A stretch of DNA of 64,000 nucleotides from an uncultured SAR86 cluster bacterium (GTDB taxonomy: Bacteria; Pseudomonadota; Gammaproteobacteria; Magnimaribacterales; D2472), in contig CABXVU010000005.1 of assembly GCA_902515775.1 (NCBI GenBank), positions 1 to 64,000 of the forward strand, in the 5' to 3' direction. The notes under the pieces were generated by a model. That model was not told the origin of the DNA, did no database searches, and saw nothing but the letters and a program-made list of their open reading frames with translations. Positions 37,901 through 46,769 of this stretch are shown here, piece by piece. The number at the start of each line of letters is the position of its first letter. The stretch's first letter is position 1. Made by a program: the position numbers and the translations under genes.

Positions 37901-39568
37901 TTAATAAATTATAGATGATTTAAGTTGGACATCTGACATCTGCCAAATTTCTTGATGCTTCGCCAAAGCTTCATTAGATAATTCGATATTACCAAGAGCT
38001 TTATGGGCTTTAAAAAGCCCATAATAAGACCAACCGTTTCTTGGATACGACTTTAAATCTTGGTTAAACACATTTACAGCTTCATTGAAATCTTCGTTAA
38101 TAAGCAAAGCATGTCCTAGTGACTGTCTGGTTGGATAATACCAAAATTCAGGTTCCCTATAAGGTAGAGCATCTTGAACATTAACTGCCATTTTAAAATG
38201 CATTATTGATGCATCTAAATTCATGCTAGCCAATTCAATTTGACCTAATGCAAGATAATTTGCAATTTCAAGTAATTTGTCTGATGGTTGGCCAGCTTTT
38301 ATTATAACTTTGAGCTCTGGAGCATCTTTTAGTGGTAATATTTTTTTTTGCTCATTAATAGCTTTATCAATGTCACCTAAAGACGCAAAAGCAATACTTC
38401 TAGCGTAGTGATATAAACCTAAAGAAAATTTAAATTCCTCAATTGGTTTTTCATACGCCAAAATTTCGTTCCACTTAGCAAACCTTACGTAAGAGAGTAA
38501 AGGGATTGTATGGAAAAACTCTAAAAAAGGTATTTGTTTAATTTGTTCAATACGAACATATTTAGAAACTTTTATTGCCGACTCTATTGATAAAGCACTC
38601 CGACCTTCCATAGTTGATGCAGCCCATAAAAAATGAACATTATGCGGATAGTATAATGCGGGATAAAAACCTTGTGCATTACATTGGGCAATATAGTCTT
38701 CATCAACCTTTGCAGCTTCAATATTAACGAGCGATGCATCATGATATCTTCCAATACGCCAGTAAATATGCGCGGGCATATGAACAAGATGCCCTGCTCC
38801 GGGAACTAGTTTTCCTAATCTATCAGCAGGTCCCTCTGCTCTTCCGGGATCCGAAGATGCTTCAACCGCATGAATATATAAATGTATAGCAAGAGGATGG
38901 TCTGGATTTTTTTCTAAAACAGTTTCTAAGCTATCAATAACCTTTACAGTATCAGGCTTGGGATCTCCGTCTTCAGCCCAATAGTTCCATGGCATGGTAT
39001 TCATTAAAGCTTCTGCAAACAATGATGCAGCATCATGATCATTTGGATAATTCTTTGATAGATCCTCCATTGCATCAGCATATGCAAGATCCAATGGCTC
39101 TCGGTTTGATTCAGGATTGCCATCATACCTTACAGATAATGCCGATATATATGCTTGTTCTTTTTTGGAAACTAAGTCAGATAATGCGATTGCTTTGTTA
39201 ATTGCCTTAAATGCAGCAACTCTATTTTGAGGGGACATAATGACTCTCCCATCACTATTTACATTTATATTTGGTCCCAGCGCCAATGCCTCTCCCCAAT
39301 AGCACATTGCACAGTTTGGATCTAAGTTTTGTGCTGCTTTAAAGCTTCTTATGGATTCAGCATGATTAAATGCAAATGCCATTATCATTCCTTGATCAAA
39401 ATAACGCTGAACTCCCTCAACGTCTGATGATATTGGATGAGTATGAGTACCTAACCCTTTAAGCAATGGAGCTCCAGATTGTTCAATTAAATTTTCTTCA
39501 GAAAAATCCGAACAACTTGCTAAAAACTGAAAAAAAATAACAATTAGTAAAAAACTTTTTTTAAACAT
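37901..39568 (-). CDS. TPR-repeat lipoprotein
   Basis: Lipobox LASC; GMIMAFAFNHAESIRSFKAAQNLDPNCAMCYWGEALALGPNIN; multiple TPR-like helices. Confidence 0.85.
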   Translation of the reverse strand: MFKKSFLLIVIFFQFLASCSDFSEENLIEQSGAPLLKGLGTHTHPISSDVEGVQRYFDQGMIMAFAFNHAESIRSFKAAQNLDPNCAMCYWGEALALGPNINVNSDGRVIMSPQNRVAAFKAINKAIALSDLVSKKEQAYISALSVRYDGNPESNREPLDLAYADAMEDLSKNYPNDHDAASLFAEALMNTMPWNYWAEDGDPKPDTVKVIDSLETVLEKNPDHPLAIHLYIHAVEASSDPGRAEGPADRLGKLVPGAGHLVHMPAHIYWRIGRYHDASLVNIEAAKVDEDYIAQCNAQGFYPALYYPHNVHFLWAASTMEGRSALSIESAIKVSKYVRIEQIKQIPFLEFFHTIPLLSYVRFAKWNEILAYEKPIEEFKFSLGLYHYARSIAFASLGDIDKAINEQKKILPLKDAPELKVIIKAGQPSDKLLEIANYLALGQIELASMNLDASIMHFKMAVNVQDALPYREPEFWYYPTRQSLGHALLINEDFNEAVNVFNQDLKSYPRNGWSYYGLFKAHKALGNIELSNEALAKHQEIWQMSDVQLKSSIIY

Positions 39569-39690
39569 ATTTCTATCCTTAGGCCTATATTAATCAATTT
39601 ATTATGCCCTAATACTATTAATTTTAAGTTACAAAATAGTGTATTATTAAAACATACCTTAATTAAAAGGTTTAAATTTTGGAGAAAATT

Positions 39691-40092
39691 ATGGAAGGAG
39701 AAATTTGGGCATCATTGCATACTGCTAGAATAGCCAATGCAGCATTTTTTTTATCAACCATCGTATCTATATGGATTGCAGCTCGCTTTTCATCAGTTGC
39801 AGCTGAAAAAGGTTTAAATATGATTGGTAAGATTATTTGCTCGCTTTTTGCATTAGGTGTATTTATGGGGAACTGGACTATTGGCTCAACAGTAATGTCC
39901 ACCTACTCAGGATTTGGTAAGGCATTTGAGATGCTTGGTGATACAGGTGTAGAGTTATCGCCAATGGCATTGGGCTATATTGAATATTTTGGAACTGAAG
40001 CTACCGGAATGCCTAATCCAATTATGATGTTGGTGGGTGTGACGGGATTATTAATAGCCTTGGCTCCACTTTGGTTCAATCCTGCTGATTAA
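39691..40092 (+). CDS. Hypothetical small membrane protein
   Basis: MEGEIWASLHTARIANAAFFLSTIVSIWIAARFS..., RBS GGAG upstream, followed by a terminator. Confidence 0.65.
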   Translation: MEGEIWASLHTARIANAAFFLSTIVSIWIAARFSSVAAEKGLNMIGKIICSLFALGVFMGNWTIGSTVMSTYSGFGKAFEMLGDTGVELSPMALGYIEYFGTEATGMPNPIMMLVGVTGLLIALAPLWFNPAD

Positions 40093-40110
40093 TATAAAAT
40101 TAATTAAATT

Positions 40111-40136
40111 AAAGCCTGCTAATAGCAGGCTTTTTT
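40111..40136. terminator. Bidirectional Rho-independent terminator (AAAGCCTGCT-AAT-AGCAGGCTTTTTT)
   Basis: 10-bp stem, 3-nt loop and T tract between convergent genes. Confidence 0.85.
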
Positions 40137-41019
40137 ATACATTAAATAATTTAACTAGACTTGATGTGTCAAGGTCTCCATTTTTATCGTGAGACAATTT
40201 TTTATAGTTTTTTAATACAGATTTAGTTGTTTTAAGATCTAAGTTATTTAAATTTGCTTGTTCTAGCGCAATTTTTAAATCTTTGATCATTAAATCTACA
40301 GCGAATCCGAAATCAAACTTATTATCAACCATCGATTTAAAGCGATTATCCATTTGCCAAGATTGAGCTGCACCTCCAGATATAGCCTCAAGTACTTTTG
40401 TCATATTTAGATTAGATGATTTACCTAATGCAACTCCCTCAGACAATCCTTGAAGCAGTCCAGCAATACATAATTGATTAACCATTTTTGTTAATTGCCC
40501 ATGCCCACTAGGGCCGATTTTTGTAATTTTATTTGAATAAGATTGCATGATGCTTTCTATAATTGAGATCTTTTTATTAGGTCCTCCATACATTATCGAA
40601 AGAGTTCCATTGATAGCACCAACCTCTCCTCCACTTACAGGGGCATCAAAAAAAGAAATATTGTTTGAAATAAATTTTTTGTTTGATGAGATATTTTGGA
40701 TTAGTTGCAGAGAAGTAGTTGAATGATCAATTACAAATGCATTAGATTTTAGCAATCCAATAAAATTATTTTTAATTAAAACCTCAACTATCGACGAATC
40801 ATCTTTTAAGCATGTAATAAGGCCGTTAAATTTATTCTTATTGTCTTTAGACAATTTAAACTCAAAGCAATTAAAATCTTTTAACCATCTTTTTGTTACT
40901 TGATTTGATCTGTTAAAAACATAAAGATCTATATTAGGGTCTTTGGATAAATGACCTGACATTGAATATCCCATTGTCCCAAGACCGATGAATAAGTATT
41001 TTGGTTTATTTTTACGCAA
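40135..41019 (-). CDS. NAD(P)-dependent 3-hydroxyisobutyrate dehydrogenase-like oxidoreductase
   Basis: FIGLGTMGYSMSGHL, DAPVSGGEVGAINGTLSIMYGG, GPSGHGQLTKMVNQL. Track start is TTG; exact start uncertain. Confidence 0.9.
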   Translation of the reverse strand: MRKNKPKYLFIGLGTMGYSMSGHLSKDPNIDLYVFNRSNQVTKRWLKDFNCFEFKLSKDNKNKFNGLITCLKDDSSIVEVLIKNNFIGLLKSNAFVIDHSTTSLQLIQNISSNKKFISNNISFFDAPVSGGEVGAINGTLSIMYGGPNKKISIIESIMQSYSNKITKIGPSGHGQLTKMVNQLCIAGLLQGLSEGVALGKSSNLNMTKVLEAISGGAAQSWQMDNRFKSMVDNKFDFGFAVDLMIKDLKIALEQANLNNLDLKTTKSVLKNYKKLSHDKNGDLDTSSLVKLFNV

Positions 41020-41089
41020 TGTGAGTTAAGTTTATTTTTAAATAATTTTAACTCATTTTAGTTATTTAAAAAAAATGTGAATGTTTTCT

Positions 41090-41109
41090 TGTTTTAACAT
41101 GCTAAAACA
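41090..41109. promoter_or_regulatory. Near-perfect 20-bp palindrome TGTTTTAACATGCTAAAACA, candidate his-operon operator
   Basis: Palindromic except one base pair (positions 8/13); 16 nt upstream of the TrpR/YerC-like gene. Confidence 0.6.
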
Positions 41110-41124
41110 TATAGACTTGTCGTC

Positions 41125-41382
41125 ATGAAATTATCAACAGCACTAAAAAACTTAAATTCTGATAAAGACATAGATAATTTTTTAAAAGATTTATGTACTC
41201 CAGCAGAAATTGAAGCTATGAAAGAAAGATGGGAAGTTGCTCAACTTTTGTACAAAGGCGACTCAACATATAGAGATATAGCATCAAAATTAAACACCTC
41301 AACAGCAACGGTAACAAGAGTGGCTCGATTTCTTTTTAAAGAGTCCAACAAGGGATATTTGAGTTTATTAAAGCAGGATTAA
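41125..41382 (+). CDS. TrpR/YerC-YecD-like DNA-binding regulator
   Basis: LCTPAEIEAMKERWEVAQLLYKGDSTYRDIASKLNTSTATVTRVARFL; first gene of the his operon. Confidence 0.92.
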   Translation: MKLSTALKNLNSDKDIDNFLKDLCTPAEIEAMKERWEVAQLLYKGDSTYRDIASKLNTSTATVTRVARFLFKESNKGYLSLLKQD

Positions 41383-41384
41383 AA

Positions 41385-42251
41385 GTGGCGAAAAAAATTA
41401 CAATTGCAATTCAGCGAAAGGGTAGATTATTCGATAGTAGTAAGGAACTGTTAATTAAATCTGGTATTAACTTTAGTACCAGTGGTGAAAAACTTTTAGC
41501 TCGTTCTTCAAATATGAATATAGATATATTGCTAGTTAGAGATGATGATATCCCCTCACTAGTGTCAAAGGAGGTTGCTGATCTTGGTATTGTTGGAAAA
41601 AATGTTCTTGCAGAACAAGCTGCAAATAGCCGAAAGATTTCAGCCAAATCAGTATTAAATTTAGGATTTTCAAAATGCAGATTGGCTTTTGCAAAACCTC
41701 TTACCTCTAAAATTAAATCATTGAATAACAAAGTAATAGCTACGTCCTATCCAGGACTAGTTAAAAAATTTCTTAAGAAAGAGTCTATCAATGCTGAACT
41801 CATTAAAATTAATGGTTCAGTTGAACTTACTCCATATATAGGTATTGCCGATTGCATATGTGATCTTGTTTCTTCCGGGGCAACATTAGAAGCTAATAAT
41901 TTAACTGAATTTAAAACATTAATGGATTCAGAGGCCGTTCTTATTTCATCTAGTAATCTAAAGAATCTTAAGGATAAGAGTATTATTGATCTTGTTAAAA
42001 GATTTGAGGGTGTTATTAATGCTGCAGAGAGTAAATATGTAATGTTGAATGCAAGCACTAATTCTGTAAACAAAATATGCAAATTACTTCCCGGAGCTGA
42101 TTCACCAACCATCATTCCTTTGCAGGAAAAAAATAAAGTGGCAATTCATGCGCTATGCAGTGAGCCAGTTTTCTGGGAAACAATGGAAAAATTAAAGTCC
42201 AATGGTGCATCCTCAATACTTGTGATGCCCGTTGAAAAAATTTTAAATTAA
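41385..42251 (+). CDS. hisG: ATP phosphoribosyltransferase, long form
   Basis: ITIAIQRKGRLFDSSKELLIKSGI..., DLVSSGATLEANNL, C-terminal regulatory domain; GTG start. Confidence 0.95.
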   Translation: MAKKITIAIQRKGRLFDSSKELLIKSGINFSTSGEKLLARSSNMNIDILLVRDDDIPSLVSKEVADLGIVGKNVLAEQAANSRKISAKSVLNLGFSKCRLAFAKPLTSKIKSLNNKVIATSYPGLVKKFLKKESINAELIKINGSVELTPYIGIADCICDLVSSGATLEANNLTEFKTLMDSEAVLISSSNLKNLKDKSIIDLVKRFEGVINAAESKYVMLNASTNSVNKICKLLPGADSPTIIPLQEKNKVAIHALCSEPVFWETMEKLKSNGASSILVMPVEKILN

Positions 42252-44123
42252 ATGAAGTTAATAAATAGATCAAAATCAAAATTACCTATTCATTGGAAAT
42301 CTTCTACGATCAATTCTAAGGATATTGAAAACACAGCCTTTAGATATAGAGATTTAATTATCAATAATGGTACTAAGGCCTTTAACATAATTAATGATGA
42401 GTTAAAGCTTCCAAATATAAAATCTTTTAAAGTTAGAGCTGCAGAAATAAATAAATCTGAAAATTCTGTTTCAGATGATTTAAAGAAAGCTATTCTAGAT
42501 TCTTCAAACAATATCAAATTAATTTGTGAAGAAGAAAGAAAAAATTTAAGCTTTTCATCAATCGAAACCACCAAAGGAATCACTCTTTGGAAAGAATTTA
42601 GATCAATTGAGACAGTGGGTCTATATGTTCCAGGTGGCTCAGCACCATTAATATCCTCTTTTCTTATGCAACTTATACCTGCCAAAGTTGCCGGATGTAA
42701 AAATATAGTTGTATGCACTCCCCCATTAAAATCTGGTTCTATAGCTCCGGAAATCTTATGGATTGCTAAATTATTTGGAATTGAATCAATATATAAAGTC
42801 GGTGGTGCTCAAGCTATATTTGCGATGGCATATGGAACAACGGTTATTCCTAAGGTAGATAAAATTTTTGGTCCAGGTAATTCTTATGTAAATATTGCTA
42901 AAAAAATATGTTCTGAAGATGTTGCAATAGATTTACCTGCGGGCCCAAGCGAAGTCATGGTTGTTTCTGACGATGAGACAAAAGCTGGGCTGGTTGCAGC
43001 TGATGTTTTGTCTCAACTTGAACATGATGCTGCTTCTAAGGCATTTGTACTTTCAAACAATTTAAATTTACTTAAAAAGATTAAAAAAGAAATAAATATT
43101 CAACTTTCTTCACTTTCAAGAAAAAGTATTTTGGAAAAAAGTTTGTTAAATCTTCAGTTAATTAAAACAAGATCGATGGTTGATAGCATTTGTATGATTA
43201 ATGAATGTGCTCCTGAGCACTTAATTCTTCTAGATGACGATTACTCAAAGTTTTTATCAGGAATTTATAATGCAGGTTCTATATTTTGTGGCTCATTAAG
43301 TCCAGAGTCTTTTGGCGATTATTCTTCAGGGTCCAATCATGTACTTCCAACAAATGGTATGGCTAAAGTATTTTCTGGATTAGGAGTAAAAGATTTTGGA
43401 AAACAGATAAACGTTCAAACAGCATCGTCTGAGGGTTTTTTAAATTTAAAAGACACTGTTATTACCATGGCCAATGCTGAATCGCTTGATGCTCATGCAA
43501 GGGCTGTAGAAATCAGAGAAAAACTTGCAGTTACTAAATCGCGATCAAGAATTTCATCCGAGATTAGAAAAACCAATGAAACAAGCATATATATCAATTT
43601 AAATCTCGATGGAACCGGACAATACAATATTGATACAGGATTAAAATATTTAGATCATCTGCTCGAACAATTTTCTAAACATGGATCAATTGATCTCAAT
43701 ATTTCTTGCTTGGGAGATCTAGAAATCGATGAACATCATACAATTGAAGATATCGCAATTACTTTAGGCTCAGCAATTAATAAAGCATTACAAGAAAGAA
43801 AGGGTATATCACGTTATGCTTCGAGTGAAATCCTGGTTATGGATGAAGTAAAATGCAATGTAAGCATTGATCTATGCACCAGAAGATTTTTAAATTTTAA
43901 ATGCTCTGATCTTAGAGAAAGAGTTGGTGATTTCCCAACAGAAATGTTTGAACATTTCTTTATTTCTTTGATAAATTCTGCTGCTTTTACTTGTCACATT
44001 GATACCATCGGCAGCAATTCACATCACTTATTAGAGGCTACATTTAAAACATTTGCTAGATGTCTTCGATCAGCAATAGTTATTGAATCCAATCAAACAT
44101 CATCAACAAAAGGATTGATGTGA
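42252..44123 (+). CDS. hisDB: Fused histidinol dehydrogenase (N, ~1-426) and imidazoleglycerol-phosphate dehydratase (C, ~430-623)
   Basis: HisD: VGLYVPGGSAPLISS, SQLEHDAASKAF, ECAPEHL, ESFGDYSSGSNHVLP, LDAHARAV. HisB: ETSIYINLNLDGTGQYNIDTGLKYLDHLLEQFSKHG, DEHHTIEDIAITLG, SHHLLEATFKTFARCLR, STKGLM. One uninterrupted ORF. Confidence 0.93.
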   Translation: MKLINRSKSKLPIHWKSSTINSKDIENTAFRYRDLIINNGTKAFNIINDELKLPNIKSFKVRAAEINKSENSVSDDLKKAILDSSNNIKLICEEERKNLSFSSIETTKGITLWKEFRSIETVGLYVPGGSAPLISSFLMQLIPAKVAGCKNIVVCTPPLKSGSIAPEILWIAKLFGIESIYKVGGAQAIFAMAYGTTVIPKVDKIFGPGNSYVNIAKKICSEDVAIDLPAGPSEVMVVSDDETKAGLVAADVLSQLEHDAASKAFVLSNNLNLLKKIKKEINIQLSSLSRKSILEKSLLNLQLIKTRSMVDSICMINECAPEHLILLDDDYSKFLSGIYNAGSIFCGSLSPESFGDYSSGSNHVLPTNGMAKVFSGLGVKDFGKQINVQTASSEGFLNLKDTVITMANAESLDAHARAVEIREKLAVTKSRSRISSEIRKTNETSIYINLNLDGTGQYNIDTGLKYLDHLLEQFSKHGSIDLNISCLGDLEIDEHHTIEDIAITLGSAINKALQERKGISRYASSEILVMDEVKCNVSIDLCTRRFLNFKCSDLRERVGDFPTEMFEHFFISLINSAAFTCHIDTIGSNSHHLLEATFKTFARCLRSAIVIESNQTSSTKGLM

Positions 44124-44701
44124 GTGTCGCGATAGTTGATTGCGGTGGTGCAAACCTTCGTTCGGTAGCTACATCAATTGAGAGACTGCAAATTCCTTAT
44201 TTGATTACCGATAATAGTGATGAAATTATCAAAGCACAGTATGTAATATTGCCTGGTGTCGGTTCGGCACAGAATGTGATGAAACATCTAGAATCAAAAA
44301 ATTTAAATAATGTAATAACCCAGCTAAAACAACCTGTTTTAGGTATTTGTATTGGAATGCAGATTTTATTTAATTACTCAGCTGAGGGTAATACTAAATG
44401 TCTAGGAATATTTGATGAAAACATTGATCCGTTTAGCGAATCAAATCTTCTGAAAGTTCCTCAAATGGGATGGAATAAAGTGGAGTTTTCAGATGCCAAG
44501 CTAAAAAAATTAAATGATTATTACTACTTCGCTAATAGTTTTTATGCAAAAACATTCAATAGCACTAAAGCAATGTCAGAATATGGTATTGCTTTCTCAT
44601 CAGTCGTACAAAAGGATAATTTTTTAGGCTGTCAATTTCATCCAGAAAAATCTGCAGAAGCAGGTGTTAGGTTTTTAAAATATTTTTTGACTAAATCATG
44701 A
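44120..44701 (+). CDS. hisH: Imidazole glycerol phosphate synthase subunit HisH
   Basis: VAIVDCGGANLRSVATSIERL, PVLGICIGMQILF, GCQFHPEKS; GTG start overlapping previous stop. Confidence 0.95.
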   Translation: MSVAIVDCGGANLRSVATSIERLQIPYLITDNSDEIIKAQYVILPGVGSAQNVMKHLESKNLNNVITQLKQPVLGICIGMQILFNYSAEGNTKCLGIFDENIDPFSESNLLKVPQMGWNKVEFSDAKLKKLNDYYYFANSFYAKTFNSTKAMSEYGIAFSSVVQKDNFLGCQFHPEKSAEAGVRFLKYFLTKS

Positions 44702-45417
44702 GAGTCCTACCCGCTATAGATTTAAAAAATGGAAACTGTGTACGGTTAATTAAAGGTAATTTTAATGATGTAACTAATTACAATAATGATCCAATCAATC
44801 AAGCGAATATTTTTTTAGAAAATAATTTTAACTATTTACACGTTGTAGATCTTGACGGTGCTCAAACAGGCAATCAATTAAATCTATCGGTTATTCAAAA
44901 ACTTTTAGAGATATCTGGATTAAAAATTCAAGTTGGCGGAGGCATTAGAGAAGTTGAAGATGTTTACAACATGCTTGAATTGGGTGTCTCAAGAGTCATT
45001 GTTGGTACAGCAATATTTAAAGAAAAATTTTTAGATAAAATCAAAGAAAATTTTGATCCAGATCAGATAATTTTAGCTGTTGATTTTAATTCATTAGATG
45101 GCATACCCTATATTTATACTCACGGATGGCAAGATAATAGCAATATTAAATTATTTGACTTTATTTCAGATAATTCTTATTTTAAAAATCTCCTTGCTAC
45201 AGATATTTCACTCGATGGCGTATTACAAGGAGCCAGTTTTGAAACCTATGAACAGATCTTGCGATTATTTCCTGCGTCAAATTTAATTGCCTCTGGAGGC
45301 GTAAGTTCAATGAGTGATCTTGCAAAGTTAGAAAACTTACAAATTCAAGAATGTATTGTTGGCAAAGCGATATATGAAAAAAAAATATCTTTATCTGATT
45401 TAAGCAATGATTACTAA
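44698..45417 (+). CDS. hisA: Phosphoribosylformimino-5-aminoimidazole carboxamide ribotide isomerase
   Basis: VLPAIDLKNGNCVRLIKG, LHVVDLDGAQTG, IQVGGGIREVEDV. Confidence 0.95.
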   Translation: MRVLPAIDLKNGNCVRLIKGNFNDVTNYNNDPINQANIFLENNFNYLHVVDLDGAQTGNQLNLSVIQKLLEISGLKIQVGGGIREVEDVYNMLELGVSRVIVGTAIFKEKFLDKIKENFDPDQIILAVDFNSLDGIPYIYTHGWQDNSNIKLFDFISDNSYFKNLLATDISLDGVLQGASFETYEQILRLFPASNLIASGGVSSMSDLAKLENLQIQECIVGKAIYEKKISLSDLSNDY

Positions 45418-46180
45418 AAGAATCATTCCATGTTTAGATGTTAGAGATGGTCATGTGGTCAAAGGTATTCAGTTTAAAAATCATAAAATTGTTGGATCTA
45501 TTGTAGATCTAGCAAAAAAGTACTCTCAAGAAGGTGCCGATGAGCTTGTTTTTTATGATATTACTGCGAGTACAGATGGCTCAACTGTCAGTAAAGAATG
45601 GGTTTCAAGGATATCCGATGTTATCAATATACCGTTTTGTGTTGCTGGCGGCATCAAATCAGTGAATGATGCGAGATCAATACTAAATCTTGGAGCTGAT
45701 AAGGTATCAATCAACACCCCTGCTTTGGAGAACCCAAATTTAATTAGGGAATTGAGCCTGGAATTCGGATCGCAATGTGTTGTAATTGGCATGGACATTA
45801 AAACCATAGATGGAAAAAGTTTCCTTTTTGCAAAAACTGGTAATGAATTAACAGCACATTCAACAGAAATTTTAGCTTTAGACTGGATAAGAAAAGTACA
45901 AAAACTTGGTGCAGGCGAAGTGGTAATAAATTCCATGAATCAAGATGGCATGAAAAATGGATATGACATTTCTCTTTTAAATGAATTAAGCAAAGTCTGT
46001 ACTTTGCCTATGATTGCCTCTGGTGGGGCTGGTAGTGATGATCACTTTATAAATGTATTTGCAAATACGAATGTGGATGGCGCTCTGGCTGCAAGTATAT
46101 TTCATAACAATGAGTATTCAATTCAAGATATTAAAACTTCACTGCAATCAAATAAAATTAATATAAGGACTTCGTTATGA
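45407..46180 (+). CDS. hisF: Imidazole glycerol phosphate synthase subunit HisF
   Basis: RIIPCLDVRDGHVVKGIQFKNH, GADELVFYDITAS, VAGGIKSVNDA, ASGGAGS. Confidence 0.96.
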   Translation: MITKRIIPCLDVRDGHVVKGIQFKNHKIVGSIVDLAKKYSQEGADELVFYDITASTDGSTVSKEWVSRISDVINIPFCVAGGIKSVNDARSILNLGADKVSINTPALENPNLIRELSLEFGSQCVVIGMDIKTIDGKSFLFAKTGNELTAHSTEILALDWIRKVQKLGAGEVVINSMNQDGMKNGYDISLLNELSKVCTLPMIASGGAGSDDHFINVFANTNVDGALAASIFHNNEYSIQDIKTSLQSNKINIRTSL

Positions 46181-46767
46181 TAAAACTCGATTGGGAAAAG
46201 GTTAATGGTTTGATACCAGCAATTATTCAGGACCATAAAACTCTGCAGGTTTTAATGCTGGGATATATGAACAAAGAAGCTCTTGAAATAAGCCAATCAA
46301 CAGGATTGACAACATTTTTTAGTAGAACTAGACAAAAATTATGGACCAAAGGTGAAACCTCAGGCAATAATCTAAAAATTAAAAAAATAATGCATGATTG
46401 TGATAATGACACATTGCTTGTTCTTGCTGAGAATAATGGTCCTACATGTCATCTTGGTCGAAACTCTTGCTTTGAAGATTCTCCCTCCTCATTTAATGAA
46501 ATTGACAAATTAGAAGAAATGATTGATTTAAGATTTAAGGAGGCTGATTTATCCTCCTACACATACCAGTTATTTAAAGGCGGTATTAAAGAGATGGCCA
46601 AAAAAGTTACTGAAGAGGCTGGTGAAGTTTCTATTGCAGCTGTTACGAATGACGGGCGAGTAATAGATGAAACAGCTGATTTGATTTATCACCTGCTGGT
46701 AACTCTGAGAAAATTAAATCTTAGCTTTTCTGATGTTTTGGATGAACTAAATGTGAGATCAAAGTAG
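46177..46767 (+). CDS. hisIE: Bifunctional phosphoribosyl-AMP cyclohydrolase/phosphoribosyl-ATP pyrophosphatase
   Basis: VLMLGYMNKEALEISQSTGLTTFFSRTRQKLWTKGETSGN; KKVTEEAGEVSIAAV; overlaps hisF stop. Confidence 0.95.
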   Translation: MIKLDWEKVNGLIPAIIQDHKTLQVLMLGYMNKEALEISQSTGLTTFFSRTRQKLWTKGETSGNNLKIKKIMHDCDNDTLLVLAENNGPTCHLGRNSCFEDSPSSFNEIDKLEEMIDLRFKEADLSSYTYQLFKGGIKEMAKKVTEEAGEVSIAAVTNDGRVIDETADLIYHLLVTLRKLNLSFSDVLDELNVRSK

Positions 46768-46769
46768 CG

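Noticed and set aside
41411-42718. Minus-strand ORFs of 106, 122 and 142 aa in the his operon
   Set aside because: Antisense to hisG and hisDB with no recognisable domain; mirror ORFs of biased coding sequence.
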